Counted from the first letter of the stretch, positions 1-7,732 are shown. The stretch: DNA of 16,067 nt from TWA4 sp051879215 (GCA_051879215.1 JBJELP010000062.1:1-16067), one strand, 5' to 3'. Notes: a model not told the origin generated them from the letters alone. Program-made: numbers and translations.

Positions 1-786
1 CCGGACGCCGGTGTGGCGCCCACTCCGGTTACTGCACTGCGGCATGCGGTGGCGGTTGTTAAGGCAGGTGCCTTTGCGGTGATCCGTCTGACCTATTACT
101 GCTTCGGTACGGAACTGCTCCGGGGCACATGGGCACAGAATCTGGTCATGGGACTGGCCATGTTTACCATTGTATTCGGCTGCAGTATGGCGGTGAAGGA
201 AACCCATCTGAAGAGAAGACTGGCCTATTCCACCGTATCCAACCTGTCCTACATCTGCTTTGGTGTTACCATTATGACACCGGCCGGTCTGCTGGGTGCG
301 TTATGTCATATGTGCTTCCATGCCATTATGAAAATCAGCGCCTTCTTCTGTGCCGGCGCCATCATGCATCAGACCGATAAGGATTATGTCCATGAAACCA
401 ATGGGTTCGCAAAGAAAATGCCCTGGGTGTATCTGGCATTTACCGTGTCTGCCCTGGGTATGATGGGTGTTCCCGGCGGCTGCGGTTTTATCAGCAAATG
501 GTATCTGGCCCAGGCTGCTCTTTTAAGCGAGAATCGTCTGGCATGGCTCGGTGTGGGTGCCCTGCTGGTTTCTGCCCTGCTGACCGCCATCTATATGATG
601 ACCATGATTATCCGCGGTTATTATACCGAAAAGGACTTTGATGAAAGCACGCTGGAAAATGTGAAGGATCCCAGCTGGAAAATGATCCTTCCTCTGATGC
701 TGTTTTCCATAGGCATTGTGGCATTTGGTCTGTATTCCGCACCCCTTGTGGAATTCCTGACCAAAGTGGCAGACGGACTGATCTAG
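1..786 (+). CDS. Proton/cation-conducting antiporter-like membrane subunit (NuoM/NuoN/MrpD type), 5' end missing
   Basis: The reading frame is open from the first base of the window, so the gene starts upstream; the GTG at 13 is internal. The visible 261 codons are the C-terminal half of a multi-pass protein of the complex I antiporter superfamily (NuoL/M/N, MrpA/D). Seen directly: the loop motif PDAGVAPTPVTALRHAVAVV, equivalent to the family's HxxAPxPVSxLLH element; a charged KRRLAYSTVSNLSYI stretch; and a helix with His and Lys (HMCFHAIMKIS) matching the proton-channel lysine helix. These proteins move H+ or Na+ across the cytoplasmic membrane, driven by an attached redox module or as part of an Mrp antiporter. 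It ends with TAG, 12 bases before the next subunit, so the two are surely co-transcribed. Which complex it belongs to (Mrp antiporter, membrane-bound hydrogenase or complex I-like) cannot be decided because the partner genes lie outside the window. Confidence 0.88.
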   Translation, partial: PDAGVAPTPVTALRHAVAVVKAGAFAVIRLTYYCFGTELLRGTWAQNLVMGLAMFTIVFGCSMAVKETHLKRRLAYSTVSNLSYICFGVTIMTPAGLLGALCHMCFHAIMKISAFFCAGAIMHQTDKDYVHETNGFAKKMPWVYLAFTVSALGMMGVPGGCGFISKWYLAQAALLSENRLAWLGVGALLVSALLTAIYMMTMIIRGYYTEKDFDESTLENVKDPSWKMILPLMLFSIGIVAFGLYSAPLVEFLTKVADGLI

Positions 787-798
787 GGAGGTGGAAGA

Positions 799-2826
799 GT
801 GAGCGCAAATTTATTATTTTTCCTGGTATTTTATCCGATGGCAGGAGCGGTCCTTTCCTACCTGATCGGCCGCCGGTCAAAGGAAGCAAGAAATTTCTTT
901 GCAGATTTTGTGGTTGTTTCTGAATTCCTTGCCATGCTTTATACAGCCGTCAATCTCCGGGGGGCCAATGTGTGGGCACCGGAAATCTGCGGCATGGGTC
1001 TGCATTTCACAGCAGACGGCTTCCGTGCCATATACGGACTGGTTGCTGCCTTCATGTGGATGATGACCATTATCTTTTCAAGAGAATACTTTGCACATTA
1101 CCGGAACCGCAATCGGTACTATCTGTTTCAGCTGGTAACGCTGGGTGCAACCATGGGTGTATTTCTTTCCGCGAACCTTTACACCACCTTTATTTTCTTT
1201 GAAATCATGTCCTTTACCTCCTATGTCTGGGTGGCACAGGACGAACGAAAAGAATCCCTGCGGGCGGCAGAAACCTATCTGGCGGTGGCAGTAATCGGCG
1301 GTATGGTTCTTCTGATGGGTCTGTTTCTTCTGTATGATGCCGTGGGAACCCTTGAAATCAATGACCTGTTTGAAGCCTGCCGCGGATATGAAAACAAAGC
1401 CCGGCTGTATGCGGCAGGCGGCTGTATTCTGGTGGGCTTCGGTGCAAAAGCCGGTGCCTTCCCTCTGCACATCTGGCTGCCGAAAGCCCATCCCGTTGCA
1501 CCGGCACCGGCATCCGCTCTGCTTTCCGGTATCCTGACCAAGGCCGGTGTCTACGGAATCCTGATCATCAGCTGCCAGATGTTCTTTGAAGATACTGCAT
1601 GGGGAATCCTGATTCTGACCCTGGGAACCATCACCATGTTTGGCGGTGCCCTGCTGGCAGTGTTCTCAGTGGACCTGAAACGGACACTGGCATGTTCCTC
1701 CATGTCCCAGATTGGCTTCATTCTGGTGGGCATCGGCATGCAGTGCCTGCTGGGAGAGGAAAACGGACTGGCTGTCCATGGCACCTTCCTGCACATGATG
1801 AACCATTCCCTGATCAAACTGGTGCTCTTTATGGCTGCCGGTGTGGTCTATATGAATCTGCATCAGCTGAACCTCAATGAAATCCGGGGATTCGGCCGCA
1901 AGAAACCTCTGCTGAACTTTGCATTCCTCATGGGAGCCCTGGGTATCGGCGGTATCCCCCTGTGGAATGGGTACATCAGCAAAACCCTGCTCCATGAAAG
2001 CATTGTGGAATACTCCACAGCCCCGGTATTCAAAGCCGTGGAATGGATCTTCCTGATCAGCGGCGGACTCACCGTGGCATATATGCTGAAGCTGTATATC
2101 TCCATTTTCTTTGAGAAGAATGAAGATCCGGAGAAGCAGAAGAAATTTGACAGTTTAAATGGCCGGTACATGAACAAAGAGAGCGTCTTTGCCATTGTGG
2201 GCAGTGCAGTGATTCTTCCCATCTTCGGCATGACAGCAACCAGAACCATGATTCCCCTGGCCACCCTGGCACAGGACTTCATGCACTGCTTTGAACATGT
2301 ACATACCCCTCATTTCTTCAGTTTCGTCTGCCTGAAGGGCGGACTGATTTCCATCGCCATCGGTGTACTGGTCTATGTGGTGATCATCCGTCATTTATTC
2401 TTACGGAAAAAAGCAGACGGAACCACCGAATATGCAGACCTCTGGCCCGCATGGCTTGACATGGAAAACCGGATCTACCGTCCGGTGATTCTGAAGGTGC
2501 TCCCCTTTATCGGTGTATTTGTCTGCCGTATCGGGGACTCTCTGGTGGACAGCATCATCGTATTTCTGCGAAAAACCGTCTACAGAGACCGGAAACTGAT
2601 CTTCCATACCGGCCATATGCCCCGGCTGACGGATATGATCGGTGACCTGCTGGATATGGTCATCCTTCGCTCCAGTGCAAAGGAAGAAAGACGATTCCGT
2701 ACCAGAATGCGGTTCTTCCACTCCACTTATGAAGAAGAACGTGAAAGAATTGAGTCCAGACTCTCCTTTGGTCTGGAACTGGCCGGCATCGGCATGGTCT
2801 TTGTATTTGTGTATCTGCTGCTGTAG
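799..2826 (+). CDS. Complex I subunit 5-like proton-conducting membrane transporter (NuoL/MrpA-type)
   Basis: A 675-residue, strongly hydrophobic protein of the complex I antiporter superfamily. The GTG start is fixed by a GGGAGGTGG ribosome site just upstream (about 785-793). Conserved proton-path elements are intact: the glutamate in FFEIMSFTSY (E135), the lysine in GFGAKAGAFPLHIWLP (K217), the broken-helix loop KAHPVAPAPASALLSG with K229 and H231, K248, and the helix HMMNHSLIK with H332, H336 and K340. From about residue 535 there is an unusual charged C-terminal part of some 140 residues, with one or two hydrophobic stretches, an acidic/basic segment (KEERRFRTRMRF) and a last membrane helix. 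Such tails occur in long NuoL-type subunits, where they anchor the protein laterally. With the upstream gene it forms a pair of ion-translocating subunits. It is the last gene before a strong terminator. Substrate ion and partner complex are unknown. Confidence 0.88.
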   Translation: MSANLLFFLVFYPMAGAVLSYLIGRRSKEARNFFADFVVVSEFLAMLYTAVNLRGANVWAPEICGMGLHFTADGFRAIYGLVAAFMWMMTIIFSREYFAHYRNRNRYYLFQLVTLGATMGVFLSANLYTTFIFFEIMSFTSYVWVAQDERKESLRAAETYLAVAVIGGMVLLMGLFLLYDAVGTLEINDLFEACRGYENKARLYAAGGCILVGFGAKAGAFPLHIWLPKAHPVAPAPASALLSGILTKAGVYGILIISCQMFFEDTAWGILILTLGTITMFGGALLAVFSVDLKRTLACSSMSQIGFILVGIGMQCLLGEENGLAVHGTFLHMMNHSLIKLVLFMAAGVVYMNLHQLNLNEIRGFGRKKPLLNFAFLMGALGIGGIPLWNGYISKTLLHESIVEYSTAPVFKAVEWIFLISGGLTVAYMLKLYISIFFEKNEDPEKQKKFDSLNGRYMNKESVFAIVGSAVILPIFGMTATRTMIPLATLAQDFMHCFEHVHTPHFFSFVCLKGGLISIAIGVLVYVVIIRHLFLRKKADGTTEYADLWPAWLDMENRIYRPVILKVLPFIGVFVCRIGDSLVDSIIVFLRKTVYRDRKLIFHTGHMPRLTDMIGDLLDMVILRSSAKEERRFRTRMRFFHSTYEEERERIESRLSFGLELAGIGMVFVFVYLLL

Positions 2827-2863
2827 GCGGGAATAATTAAAAACGAATAAGAGTATTTGATAA

Positions 2864-2930
2864 AAATCCCCTTCAGATTGATTCTATGTGAGTCAATCTG
2901 AAGGGGATTTGTTGTATCTTTCTTTTTGTA
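2864..2930 (+). terminator. Strong intrinsic terminator after the antiporter operon
   Basis: An 18-bp perfect inverted repeat (arms 2864-2881 and 2893-2910; left arm AAATCCCCTTCAGATTGA) encloses an 11-base loop and is followed by a T-rich tract (2909-2930). It lies 38 bases after the stop of the long antiporter subunit. The left side is A-rich, so it could also stop transcription coming from the right. Confidence 0.92.
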
Positions 2931-3463
2931 TCATCTTTTTTTTGCAGCATCCTGTGGTCATTTCATGTTGTTGCTGGCCTGGATTAACTTTTTATCTTTT
3001 GAATCACATCCATTCGATAGCAGACAGGAAATTGGATATATTTGCACTTCTTCCAACGGATTTATCCAATCCATTCCTTCAATTCTATTCTTCAGATGGG
3101 ATTTTGGCTATTTATGACCTGTATCAGCTTCTTATAGCCAATTTTCGCCTGTCATGATCGGTTTTTTCTCCTTTTTCCCCCTGATTTCATATTTTTTTGG
3201 ATATTTTGGCATTAGATACGGTTGATTTGTCCAATTCAGACTTTCGTGCCGATGATGTTCCTGAACATTTGGATTTTTCCGCACCATTCCATCTGTTTTT
3301 GTCCATTTCCAGCTTCTGGAATCCATGAAAAAACAGCAAGAAAATTAGCCGCATCAGAAGAATGCATAAATCGTATAATCGATGAGATAATATAATACAA
3401 ATGAATATAGAATAATTTCTGGATTATGGTCATGAATAGAAAAATGAAAAAGGAGAGAAAGCG
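2911..3463. other. AT-rich intergenic gap with no supportable gene
   Basis: About 550 bases, T-rich on the plus strand. Open frames here (for example 2888-3157 plus, 3132-3326 and 3236-3433 minus) lack ribosome sites, have no recognisable motif and give low-complexity translations. The only structure I see is an 8-bp inverted repeat, TTGGCTAT at 3104-3111 with ATAGCCAA at 3134-3141. Near the right end there are two TATAAT hexamers (3374-3379 and 3391-3396) that may be -10 boxes for the next gene, but neither has a good -35 partner at 16-18 bases. The stretch may be a decayed gene or simply a long spacer. Confidence 0.6.
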
Positions 3464-3895
3464 ATGTGGGGATGGATTCTTGCAATGGTTTCAGGTGCAT
3501 TAATGAGCATCCAGGGGGTTTTTAATACGGAGGTGACAAAGCAGAGCGGCATATGGACTGCAGCAGGCTTTGTGCAGCTGACTGCATTTCTGTTCTGTGC
3601 TGCGGCATGGCTGGTCAGCGGACGGGAAAACGGAATTTCTGCAATCTGGCAGACGGAACCGAAGTATATGCTGCTGGGCGGTATTATGGGTGCGTTGATT
3701 ACGTATACGGTCATCCGTAGTATGGATAATCTGGGACCGGCCATGGCTGTGCTGATTATTGTGATTACACAGCTTCTGACCGCTTATCTGATCGAAGTAT
3801 TTGGTCTGTTCGGTGTGGAGAAAGTGGGTTTTGAGTGGAAAAAGCTGCTGGGAATGATTGTTGCGGTTGCAGGAGTGTGGATATTTAAGAGTTAA
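3464..3895 (+). CDS. Small DMT-superfamily transporter, YdcZ (DUF606) type
   Basis: A 143-residue membrane protein with four to five hydrophobic segments: about residues 2-20, 33-52, 68-86, 93-116 and 126-141. The start MWGWILAMVSGALMSIQGVFN and the DNLGPAMAVLIIVITQLLTAYLIE segment resemble the half-size DMT exporters called YdcZ (DUF606), which have five helices and are thought to work as dimers. The substrate is unknown in the family. The ATG has an excellent ribosome site, AAAGGAGAG, ending 6 bases before it. It stands alone: a 550-base gap and the antiporter terminator precede it, and 199 bases separate it from the amidase. Length is normal for the family, so I see no truncation. Confidence 0.85.
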   Translation: MWGWILAMVSGALMSIQGVFNTEVTKQSGIWTAAGFVQLTAFLFCAAAWLVSGRENGISAIWQTEPKYMLLGGIMGALITYTVIRSMDNLGPAMAVLIIVITQLLTAYLIEVFGLFGVEKVGFEWKKLLGMIVAVAGVWIFKS

Positions 3896-3930
3896 TCCAT
3901 GGACAGTACATTAATTCGTTCTGCAGATGT

Positions 3931-3959
3931 CAATTTACAAGTTTAAATTGTAATATAAT
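3931..3959 (+). promoter_or_regulatory. AT-rich inverted repeat and -10-like box upstream of the amidase
   Basis: A 7-bp inverted repeat (CAATTTA at 3931-3937, TAAATTG at 3944-3950) is followed at once by TATAAT (3954-3959). TTTACA at 3934-3939 is only 14 bases from the -10 box, too close for a standard promoter; the hexamer at 18 bases (TCAATT) is poor. It could be an operator next to a weak promoter for the amidase gene. Tentative. Confidence 0.3.
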
Positions 3960-4094
3960 GTTATTACTTTCGTTATTTTCAAATTTCCTGTTATGGTTTA
4001 AGATAATGATAATATCTGATCCGGATACTTCTTATATTAATGAAAGAAAATCTGCATCAGAAATCTGCCAGGAGAAAGGAAGTCTATTCAAAAG

Positions 4095-5210
4095 ATGAAA
4101 TCAGTAAAAAAGAAACCAGTTCAGAAAAAAGCAATTTCGATTGTTTTTATAATGTTTATTCTGACTTTTGTTTTATTCTGCAGCAGCTGCGGACAATCCA
4201 CAAAAGAAAATCCGGGTGAACAGCAGAGTAAAGAGTCTGTAATGGAAGGGGCAGCAGGAACAGATTCAATAGAAAGGGAATCGAAAGAATCAGTTTCCGA
4301 ACGCGAAAAAGAATCATCAGTTGGAGAAAGCAGTGCAGATTCTGAGTCACAGGGAAGCCGGAAAGAGGATATTGTAAAAGAAAGCACAGCAAAGGAAACA
4401 GCGTCTGGAAAAGAAACTACAGCAAAGGAAACAGCGTCTGGAAAGAAAGAAACCACAGCAAAAGCGACAACAGCTGGAAAGAAGGAAAGTACAGCAAAGG
4501 AGACAACAGCTGGAAAAAAGGAAACCACGGCAAAGGAAACGGAAAAGCAGGAAACGACTGCTCAGAGCAAGCCGTCCAGCGGTAAATATCTGGTCGTAAT
4601 CGATGCAGGTCATCAGGCAAAGGGAAATTCCAGTCTTGAACCGATCGGCCCCGGTGCATCGGAACAGAAAAAGAAGGTTTCCAGTGGAACACAGGGTGTT
4701 TCTACAGGGATACCGGAATATGAGCTGACACTGACCATTTCTTTACAGCTTCAGAAGGAACTGACCAGACGTGGTTACGAAGTTAAAATGATTCGTACGA
4801 CCCACGATGTGAATATCAGCAATTCCGAACGTGCTGCCATAGCGAATAAGGCAGGGGCTGATGCATTTATTCGTATTCATGCCAACGGTTCAAATGATTC
4901 TTCGGTTCATGGAGCACTGACGATCTGCCAGACATCAAAAAATCCATATAACAGCAATATCTATTCTCAGTGCAAGAAGCTTGCTAGCAGTGTGATCAAT
5001 GAATTTGTCCGTGCAACCGGCTGTAAGAACAAAGGTGTATGGGAAACGGATACCATGAGCGGCATTAACTGGTGTGAGGTACCGGTTACAATTGTGGAAA
5101 TGGGATATATGTCCAATCCGGAAGAGGATGAATTGATGGCCACAGAAGAATATCAAAAGAAGATGGTTACCGGCATTGCAAACGGTATTGACAAGTATTT
5201 TGGAAAATAG
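4095..5210 (+). CDS. Secreted N-acetylmuramoyl-L-alanine amidase (Amidase_3) with repetitive linker
   Basis: A 371-residue exported cell-wall hydrolase that cuts the bond between N-acetylmuramic acid and the stem peptide. Residues 1-14 are lysine-rich, 14-31 are hydrophobic and end in CSSC, which could be a signal peptidase site or a poor lipobox (Cys32). Residues 33-160 form a hydrophilic Ser/Glu/Lys/Thr linker with tandem 11-12 residue repeats from about 96 to 155. Residues 164-371 are a zinc amidase domain of the CwlB/AmiC type. Its metal and catalytic residues are all visible: H173 in VVIDAGH, E208 in GIPEYELTL, H262 in RIHANGS and catalytic E335 in VEMGYMSNPEED. The ribosome site is AAGGAAG, 12 bases upstream. 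It lies 31 bases before a glycosyltransferase gene, so the two may be co-transcribed. A role in wall remodelling or cell separation is likely but not shown by context. Confidence 0.93.
   Translation: MKSVKKKPVQKKAISIVFIMFILTFVLFCSSCGQSTKENPGEQQSKESVMEGAAGTDSIERESKESVSEREKESSVGESSADSESQGSRKEDIVKESTAKETASGKETTAKETASGKKETTAKATTAGKKESTAKETTAGKKETTAKETEKQETTAQSKPSSGKYLVVIDAGHQAKGNSSLEPIGPGASEQKKKVSSGTQGVSTGIPEYELTLTISLQLQKELTRRGYEVKMIRTTHDVNISNSERAAIANKAGADAFIRIHANGSNDSSVHGALTICQTSKNPYNSNIYSQCKKLASSVINEFVRATGCKNKGVWETDTMSGINWCEVPVTIVEMGYMSNPEEDELMATEEYQKKMVTGIANGIDKYFGK
4380..4559 (+). repeat. Tandem 33-36 base repeats coding the amidase linker
   Basis: Five imperfect units of 33-36 bases translate to the pattern KETxxGKKETTA (for example KETASGKETTA, KETASGKKETTA, KATTAGKKESTA, KETTAGKKETTA). 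The DNA motif GCAAAGGAAACAGC recurs with small changes. The units keep the reading frame and alternate positive and negative charges with threonines. This is typical of wall-spanning spacers in Gram-positive surface proteins. Confidence 0.85.
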
Positions 5211-5241
5211 AAGGTATATTACAAAGGAGAATTGACCGACC

Positions 5242-6240
5242 ATGTCTATCATTACTATCATCACTCCTGCATATAACGCAGGAGACACAATAGAAAAAGC
5301 AATCCATTCCATGACTTCCCAGTCATATCGGGATCTTTCCATCATCCTTCTGGATGACGGTTCCGAGGACAACACCCTTGATATTATGGAGCAGGCTGCT
5401 GCAGAGGATTCGAGAATCCGTGTCCTGAAAATGGGTACTCACCACTGTGCTGCTTCAGCGAGAAATACCGGTCTGCAGGTGGTTCCCGCGGACTGCAAAT
5501 ACGTCTATTTTGCAGATGCTGATGATTATTTGGAACCCAATGCCATTGAAGTAATGGTAGGAAAAATGGAAGAAACCGGTGCCGACCTGCTGACCTTCGG
5601 TTACCGCCAGATCCGGCGCAAAGATGGTTCCACAAAAGAAGTCACCGCACCGGAAGGCCGTTTCACCGGGGCACAGATCCGCAGCGATTATACGGCATAT
5701 ACATCGGATTCCGCATGCAAGGTTCTGGGCTCCTGCTGGAACAAATGCTTCCGTATGGACCGGATCCGGGAATATGAAGTCAAATTCCCCGGTCTGCAGC
5801 GCAATGAAGAGGAAGTCTTTATCATGGAATATCTGAAATATGCGGAAACTATCTGCAATATTCCGGATATTCTCTATAATTTCTATCCCATTGATATGCA
5901 GCGGGCCTTTGAACGGCTTCCGGAAAGCTATTGTCAGGATGTGGAAGTATTCCGGATCAATCGGCTGCAGTATGCACAGGGCTGGAATTGCGACAATCAG
6001 AAGACCCGGGAATTTATTGCAAAAGAATACTGGGGCAAGATGATCCTGGGCCTGAAACTGTGTTTTAATCCGAAGAAACCACTGGGAAATGCAGAGTTTC
6101 GAAAACGAATGAAACAGCTTATGAATGGACTGAAGGAAATCGGATCTATACCGGTTTCCGTATCCGGAAGCACTCTGTATAAACTGATGAAGTTGGGTAT
6201 GACCCCGGCGGTTAAAATGCTGCTGAAACGAGGACTGTAA
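5242..6240 (+). CDS. Family 2 glycosyltransferase
   Basis: A 332-residue soluble GT-A fold glycosyltransferase. The N-terminus ISIITPAYNAG-like start (residues 2-14 read SIITIITPAYNAG), the nucleotide-binding aspartates in ILLDDGSEDNT (D38, D39), the RNTG acceptor-side motif (74-77) and the metal-binding ADADDYLEP (D92, D94, D95) are the standard family 2 signature. Residues from about 130 to 332 form a variable acceptor domain with a NEEEVFIMEYLKYA segment in the position of the ED/ExD catalytic base motif. No membrane helix is seen. It transfers a sugar from an NDP-sugar, but donor and acceptor cannot be read from sequence. GGAG lies 12 bases before the ATG. It follows the amidase by 31 bases and has its own terminator, so it is separate from the polysaccharide operon beyond the XRE gene. 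Confidence 0.93.
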   Translation: MSIITIITPAYNAGDTIEKAIHSMTSQSYRDLSIILLDDGSEDNTLDIMEQAAAEDSRIRVLKMGTHHCAASARNTGLQVVPADCKYVYFADADDYLEPNAIEVMVGKMEETGADLLTFGYRQIRRKDGSTKEVTAPEGRFTGAQIRSDYTAYTSDSACKVLGSCWNKCFRMDRIREYEVKFPGLQRNEEEVFIMEYLKYAETICNIPDILYNFYPIDMQRAFERLPESYCQDVEVFRINRLQYAQGWNCDNQKTREFIAKEYWGKMILGLKLCFNPKKPLGNAEFRKRMKQLMNGLKEIGSIPVSVSGSTLYKLMKLGMTPAVKMLLKRGL

Positions 6241-6261
6241 ACAAAAAGCAAAAGGATTATG

Positions 6262-6307
6262 AACAGGGATTCCAAATTCTATCTGAATTTGCAGTCCCTG
6301 TTTTTTT
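6262..6307. terminator. Bidirectional terminator between the convergent glycosyltransferase and XRE genes
   Basis: Arms 6262-6279 (AACAGGGATTCCAAATTC) and 6285-6302 pair over 18 positions with one wobble and one mismatch, around a 5-base loop. A run of seven T (6301-6307) follows on the plus strand. The minus-strand side reads into CTTTTGCTTTTTGT, so it can end the XRE gene as well, whose stop codon lies right at the edge of the hairpin. Confidence 0.9.
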
Positions 6308-6698
6308 ACCTGCATTTTTCTATTTCTGACTTTTCTTTTTTTGACTTTTCTATTTCTGACTTTTCTCTATTTCTGAGTTTATTGTACATCTGCAGATACT
6401 GATTTAATAAATCAATTTCATTCTGATCGTTTGAACGAAAGATTTCGATCATCGAATCAGGAAAATAAGTCATATCATTTTCAGAATTTTTACCGCGTAT
6501 CAGATAATCCATATTGCAGTCAAGGATGGTACACAGCTGTATCATTTTTTCCGTAGAAAGTGAAGACAGACCTCTTTCCACTGCACTTATATGCTTAGGT
6601 GATACATCCAGAAGCTCAGATAGTTTATCCTGTGTAATTCTTTTTGATTTTCGAAGTGCAGCAATTCTCTTGCCAATTTCTGTATTGATATCTGACAT
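6306..6698 (-). CDS. XRE-family helix-turn-helix transcriptional regulator
   Basis: A 130-residue DNA-binding protein. Residues 8-67 are a Cro/C1-type helix-turn-helix domain (IGKRIAALRKSKRITQDKLS, then ELLDVSPKHISAVERGLSSLS and the DYLIRG end typical of the family). Residues 70-108 are a linker with a helix (FRSNDQNEIDLLNQYLQMYN), probably for dimerisation. The last 20 residues are a charged tail made of a 10-residue repeat (REKSEIEKSK / KEKSEIEKCR). The ATG is preceded on the minus strand by GGGGGGTG, 6 bases away. It is divergent from the exopolysaccharide operon and shares a 256-base control region with it. Regulation of itself and of that operon is the natural inference. No ligand-binding domain is visible, so the signal is unknown. 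Confidence 0.9.
   Translation of the reverse strand: MSDINTEIGKRIAALRKSKRITQDKLSELLDVSPKHISAVERGLSSLSTEKMIQLCTILDCNMDYLIRGKNSENDMTYFPDSMIEIFRSNDQNEIDLLNQYLQMYNKLRNREKSEIEKSKKEKSEIEKCR
6316..6366 (-). repeat. 30-base tandem duplication at the 3' end of the XRE gene
   Basis: The 21-base word starting TTTTCTATTTCTGACTTTTC occurs at 6316-6336 and again at 6346-6366, a period of 30 bases. It codes the duplicated decapeptide EKSEIEKxxx in the regulator's tail and keeps the frame. Confidence 0.85.
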
Positions 6699-6750
6699 TT
6701 CATCACCCCCCGTAAAAAGAATATATTGAAATGCATGTCAAAAAAACCAT

Positions 6751-6780
6751 TTTATAGGTGTAGACAAATAAACCTGTTAG
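6751..6780 (-). promoter_or_regulatory. Candidate promoter of the XRE gene
   Basis: On the minus strand CTAACA (6780-6775) and TATAAA (6756-6751) are 18 bases apart, about 50 bases before the XRE start codon. The -35 matches the consensus at four of six positions, so this is tentative. It overlaps the better plus-strand promoter head to head. Confidence 0.35.
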
Positions 6781-6785
6781 GTGTA
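6755..6785. promoter_or_regulatory. Possible operator: repeated octamer TAGGTGTA
   Basis: TAGGTGTA occurs at 6755-6762 and 6778-6785, exactly 23 bases apart, roughly two helical turns, with an inverted AACCT (6771-6775) between them. The copies overlap the -35 and -10 boxes of the polysaccharide promoter and the candidate XRE promoter. Binding by the adjacent XRE regulator is inference. Confidence 0.4.
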
Positions 6786-6789
6786 TAAT
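6761..6789 (+). promoter_or_regulatory. Sigma-A-type promoter of the exopolysaccharide operon
   Basis: TAGACA (6761-6766) and TATAAT (6784-6789) are separated by the ideal 17 bases, with five of six and six of six matches to consensus. Transcription would start near 6796, leaving a leader of about 160 bases before the first gene at 6955. A second, weaker candidate in the leader has a perfect TTGACA (6853-6858) but only TAAATG (6876-6881) at 17 bases. Confidence 0.65.
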
Positions 6790-6954
6790 TTGGAAAATAT
6801 GTGCGTACACTGTCGAATTAATATGATAAATATTTCTCGCCCCCTTATTTTGTTGACACAGACTATTATAATGGCTAAATGATTTTTTGAGAAATACCGA
6901 TTAATTTCATCTTGTTGATTCGTAAACGGCATAATCAAAAACAGGGAGGATAAC

Positions 6955-7704
6955 ATGAATATCTTTTATCAGGAGAATGGAGAAGACTTGATTGATATTG
7001 GAGCTGTCATTCATATTCTGCTCAGAAAAGCTCATATTATTATTTTATGTGCCTTACTGGCCGGTTTCGCAGCATATGCAGGCGTCTTTTTTCTGGTAAC
7101 GCCCCAATATGAGGCCAGAATAACCATGTATGTGAATAATAGATCCAGCACGGAAGCCAGTTTCACACTGACCCAGAGCGATCTGACCGCATCTGCAAAA
7201 CTGGTTGATACGTATTCTGCAATTTTACAGAACGTGTCTGTTTTACGGGATGTGATCACAGATGCAGAAGTTGATCTGGAGGAAGAAGAACTGAAAAATA
7301 CGTTGTCCGTTAAATCGGTAAACAATACAGAAGTATTTGAAGTAGCCGTTCAGCATCCGGATCCAAAGGCAGCAGCAAGAATTGTCAATTCCTTTGCAGT
7401 GATTGGAACGGAACGTATTTCTGATATTGTTGAAGGCAGTTCTGTCAAAGTCATTAATTATGCAGACATTCCTTCCAGAATTGTATCCCCCAGCTATTCA
7501 AAAGCGATTCTGATGGGGCTTATTTTCGGTGGATTTATCTGCTGTGCATTGATTATTATCAGTTCCCTTCTGGATACGACTGTGAAGAGTGAGTCAGACT
7601 TTGAGGTATGGAATTACCCTCTGCTGGGTACTATTCCGGACCTGAAAGAAGCAAAACGGATGAAAAAAAGCGGTTATGGATACGGCAGCTACGGAAAACG
7701 CTGA
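6955..7704 (+). CDS. cpsC: Wzz/CpsC-type chain-length determinant and tyrosine-kinase activator
   Basis: A 249-residue inner-membrane protein of the polysaccharide co-polymerase class. Helix 1 spans about residues 27-48 and helix 2 about 185-206, with a Wzz domain outside the membrane between them (TPQYEARITMYVNN, later HPDPKAAARIVNSF). The proline-rich element SRIVSPSYSK before helix 2 is typical. The cytoplasmic C-terminus (207-249) ends in GYGYGSYGKR. In Gram-positives this protein docks and activates the separate CpsD kinase through its C-terminus and helps set polymer length. The ribosome site CAGGGAGGA is 5 bases before the ATG. It opens the operon: kinase, phosphatase and deacetylase-like genes follow closely. 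The three tyrosines at its very end are unusual, because tyrosine clusters normally sit on the kinase. Confidence 0.92.
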   Translation: MNIFYQENGEDLIDIGAVIHILLRKAHIIILCALLAGFAAYAGVFFLVTPQYEARITMYVNNRSSTEASFTLTQSDLTASAKLVDTYSAILQNVSVLRDVITDAEVDLEEEELKNTLSVKSVNNTEVFEVAVQHPDPKAAARIVNSFAVIGTERISDIVEGSSVKVINYADIPSRIVSPSYSKAILMGLIFGGFICCALIIISSLLDTTVKSESDFEVWNYPLLGTIPDLKEAKRMKKSGYGYGSYGKR

Positions 7705-7732
7705 CAGGATCAGATGGAGGTTTCATTATCAT

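Noticed and set aside
2888..3326. Short open frames of 63-89 codons on both strands in the 2911-3463 gap
   Set aside because: No ribosome site, no motif; 2888-3157 begins inside the terminator hairpin.
3934..3959. TTTACA/TATAAT promoter before the amidase
   Set aside because: Spacing is only 14 bases, outside the working range; kept only as a tentative regulatory site.
4380..4559. CRISPR-like array
   Set aside because: The repeats are adjacent, without unique spacers, and code the amidase linker.
5455..6315. 286-codon open frame on the minus strand
   Set aside because: It lies fully antisense to the well-supported family 2 glycosyltransferase gene, has no ribosome site or recognisable motif, and crosses the terminator.
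6853..6872. TTGACA with TATAAT at 6867-6872
   Set aside because: The two boxes are 8 bases apart and cannot form a promoter together.
7676..7732. Upstream extension of the tyrosine kinase
   Set aside because: The extra 19 residues overlap the CpsC-like gene, while GGAGG stands before the ATG at 7733 and the MSLF start fits the family.
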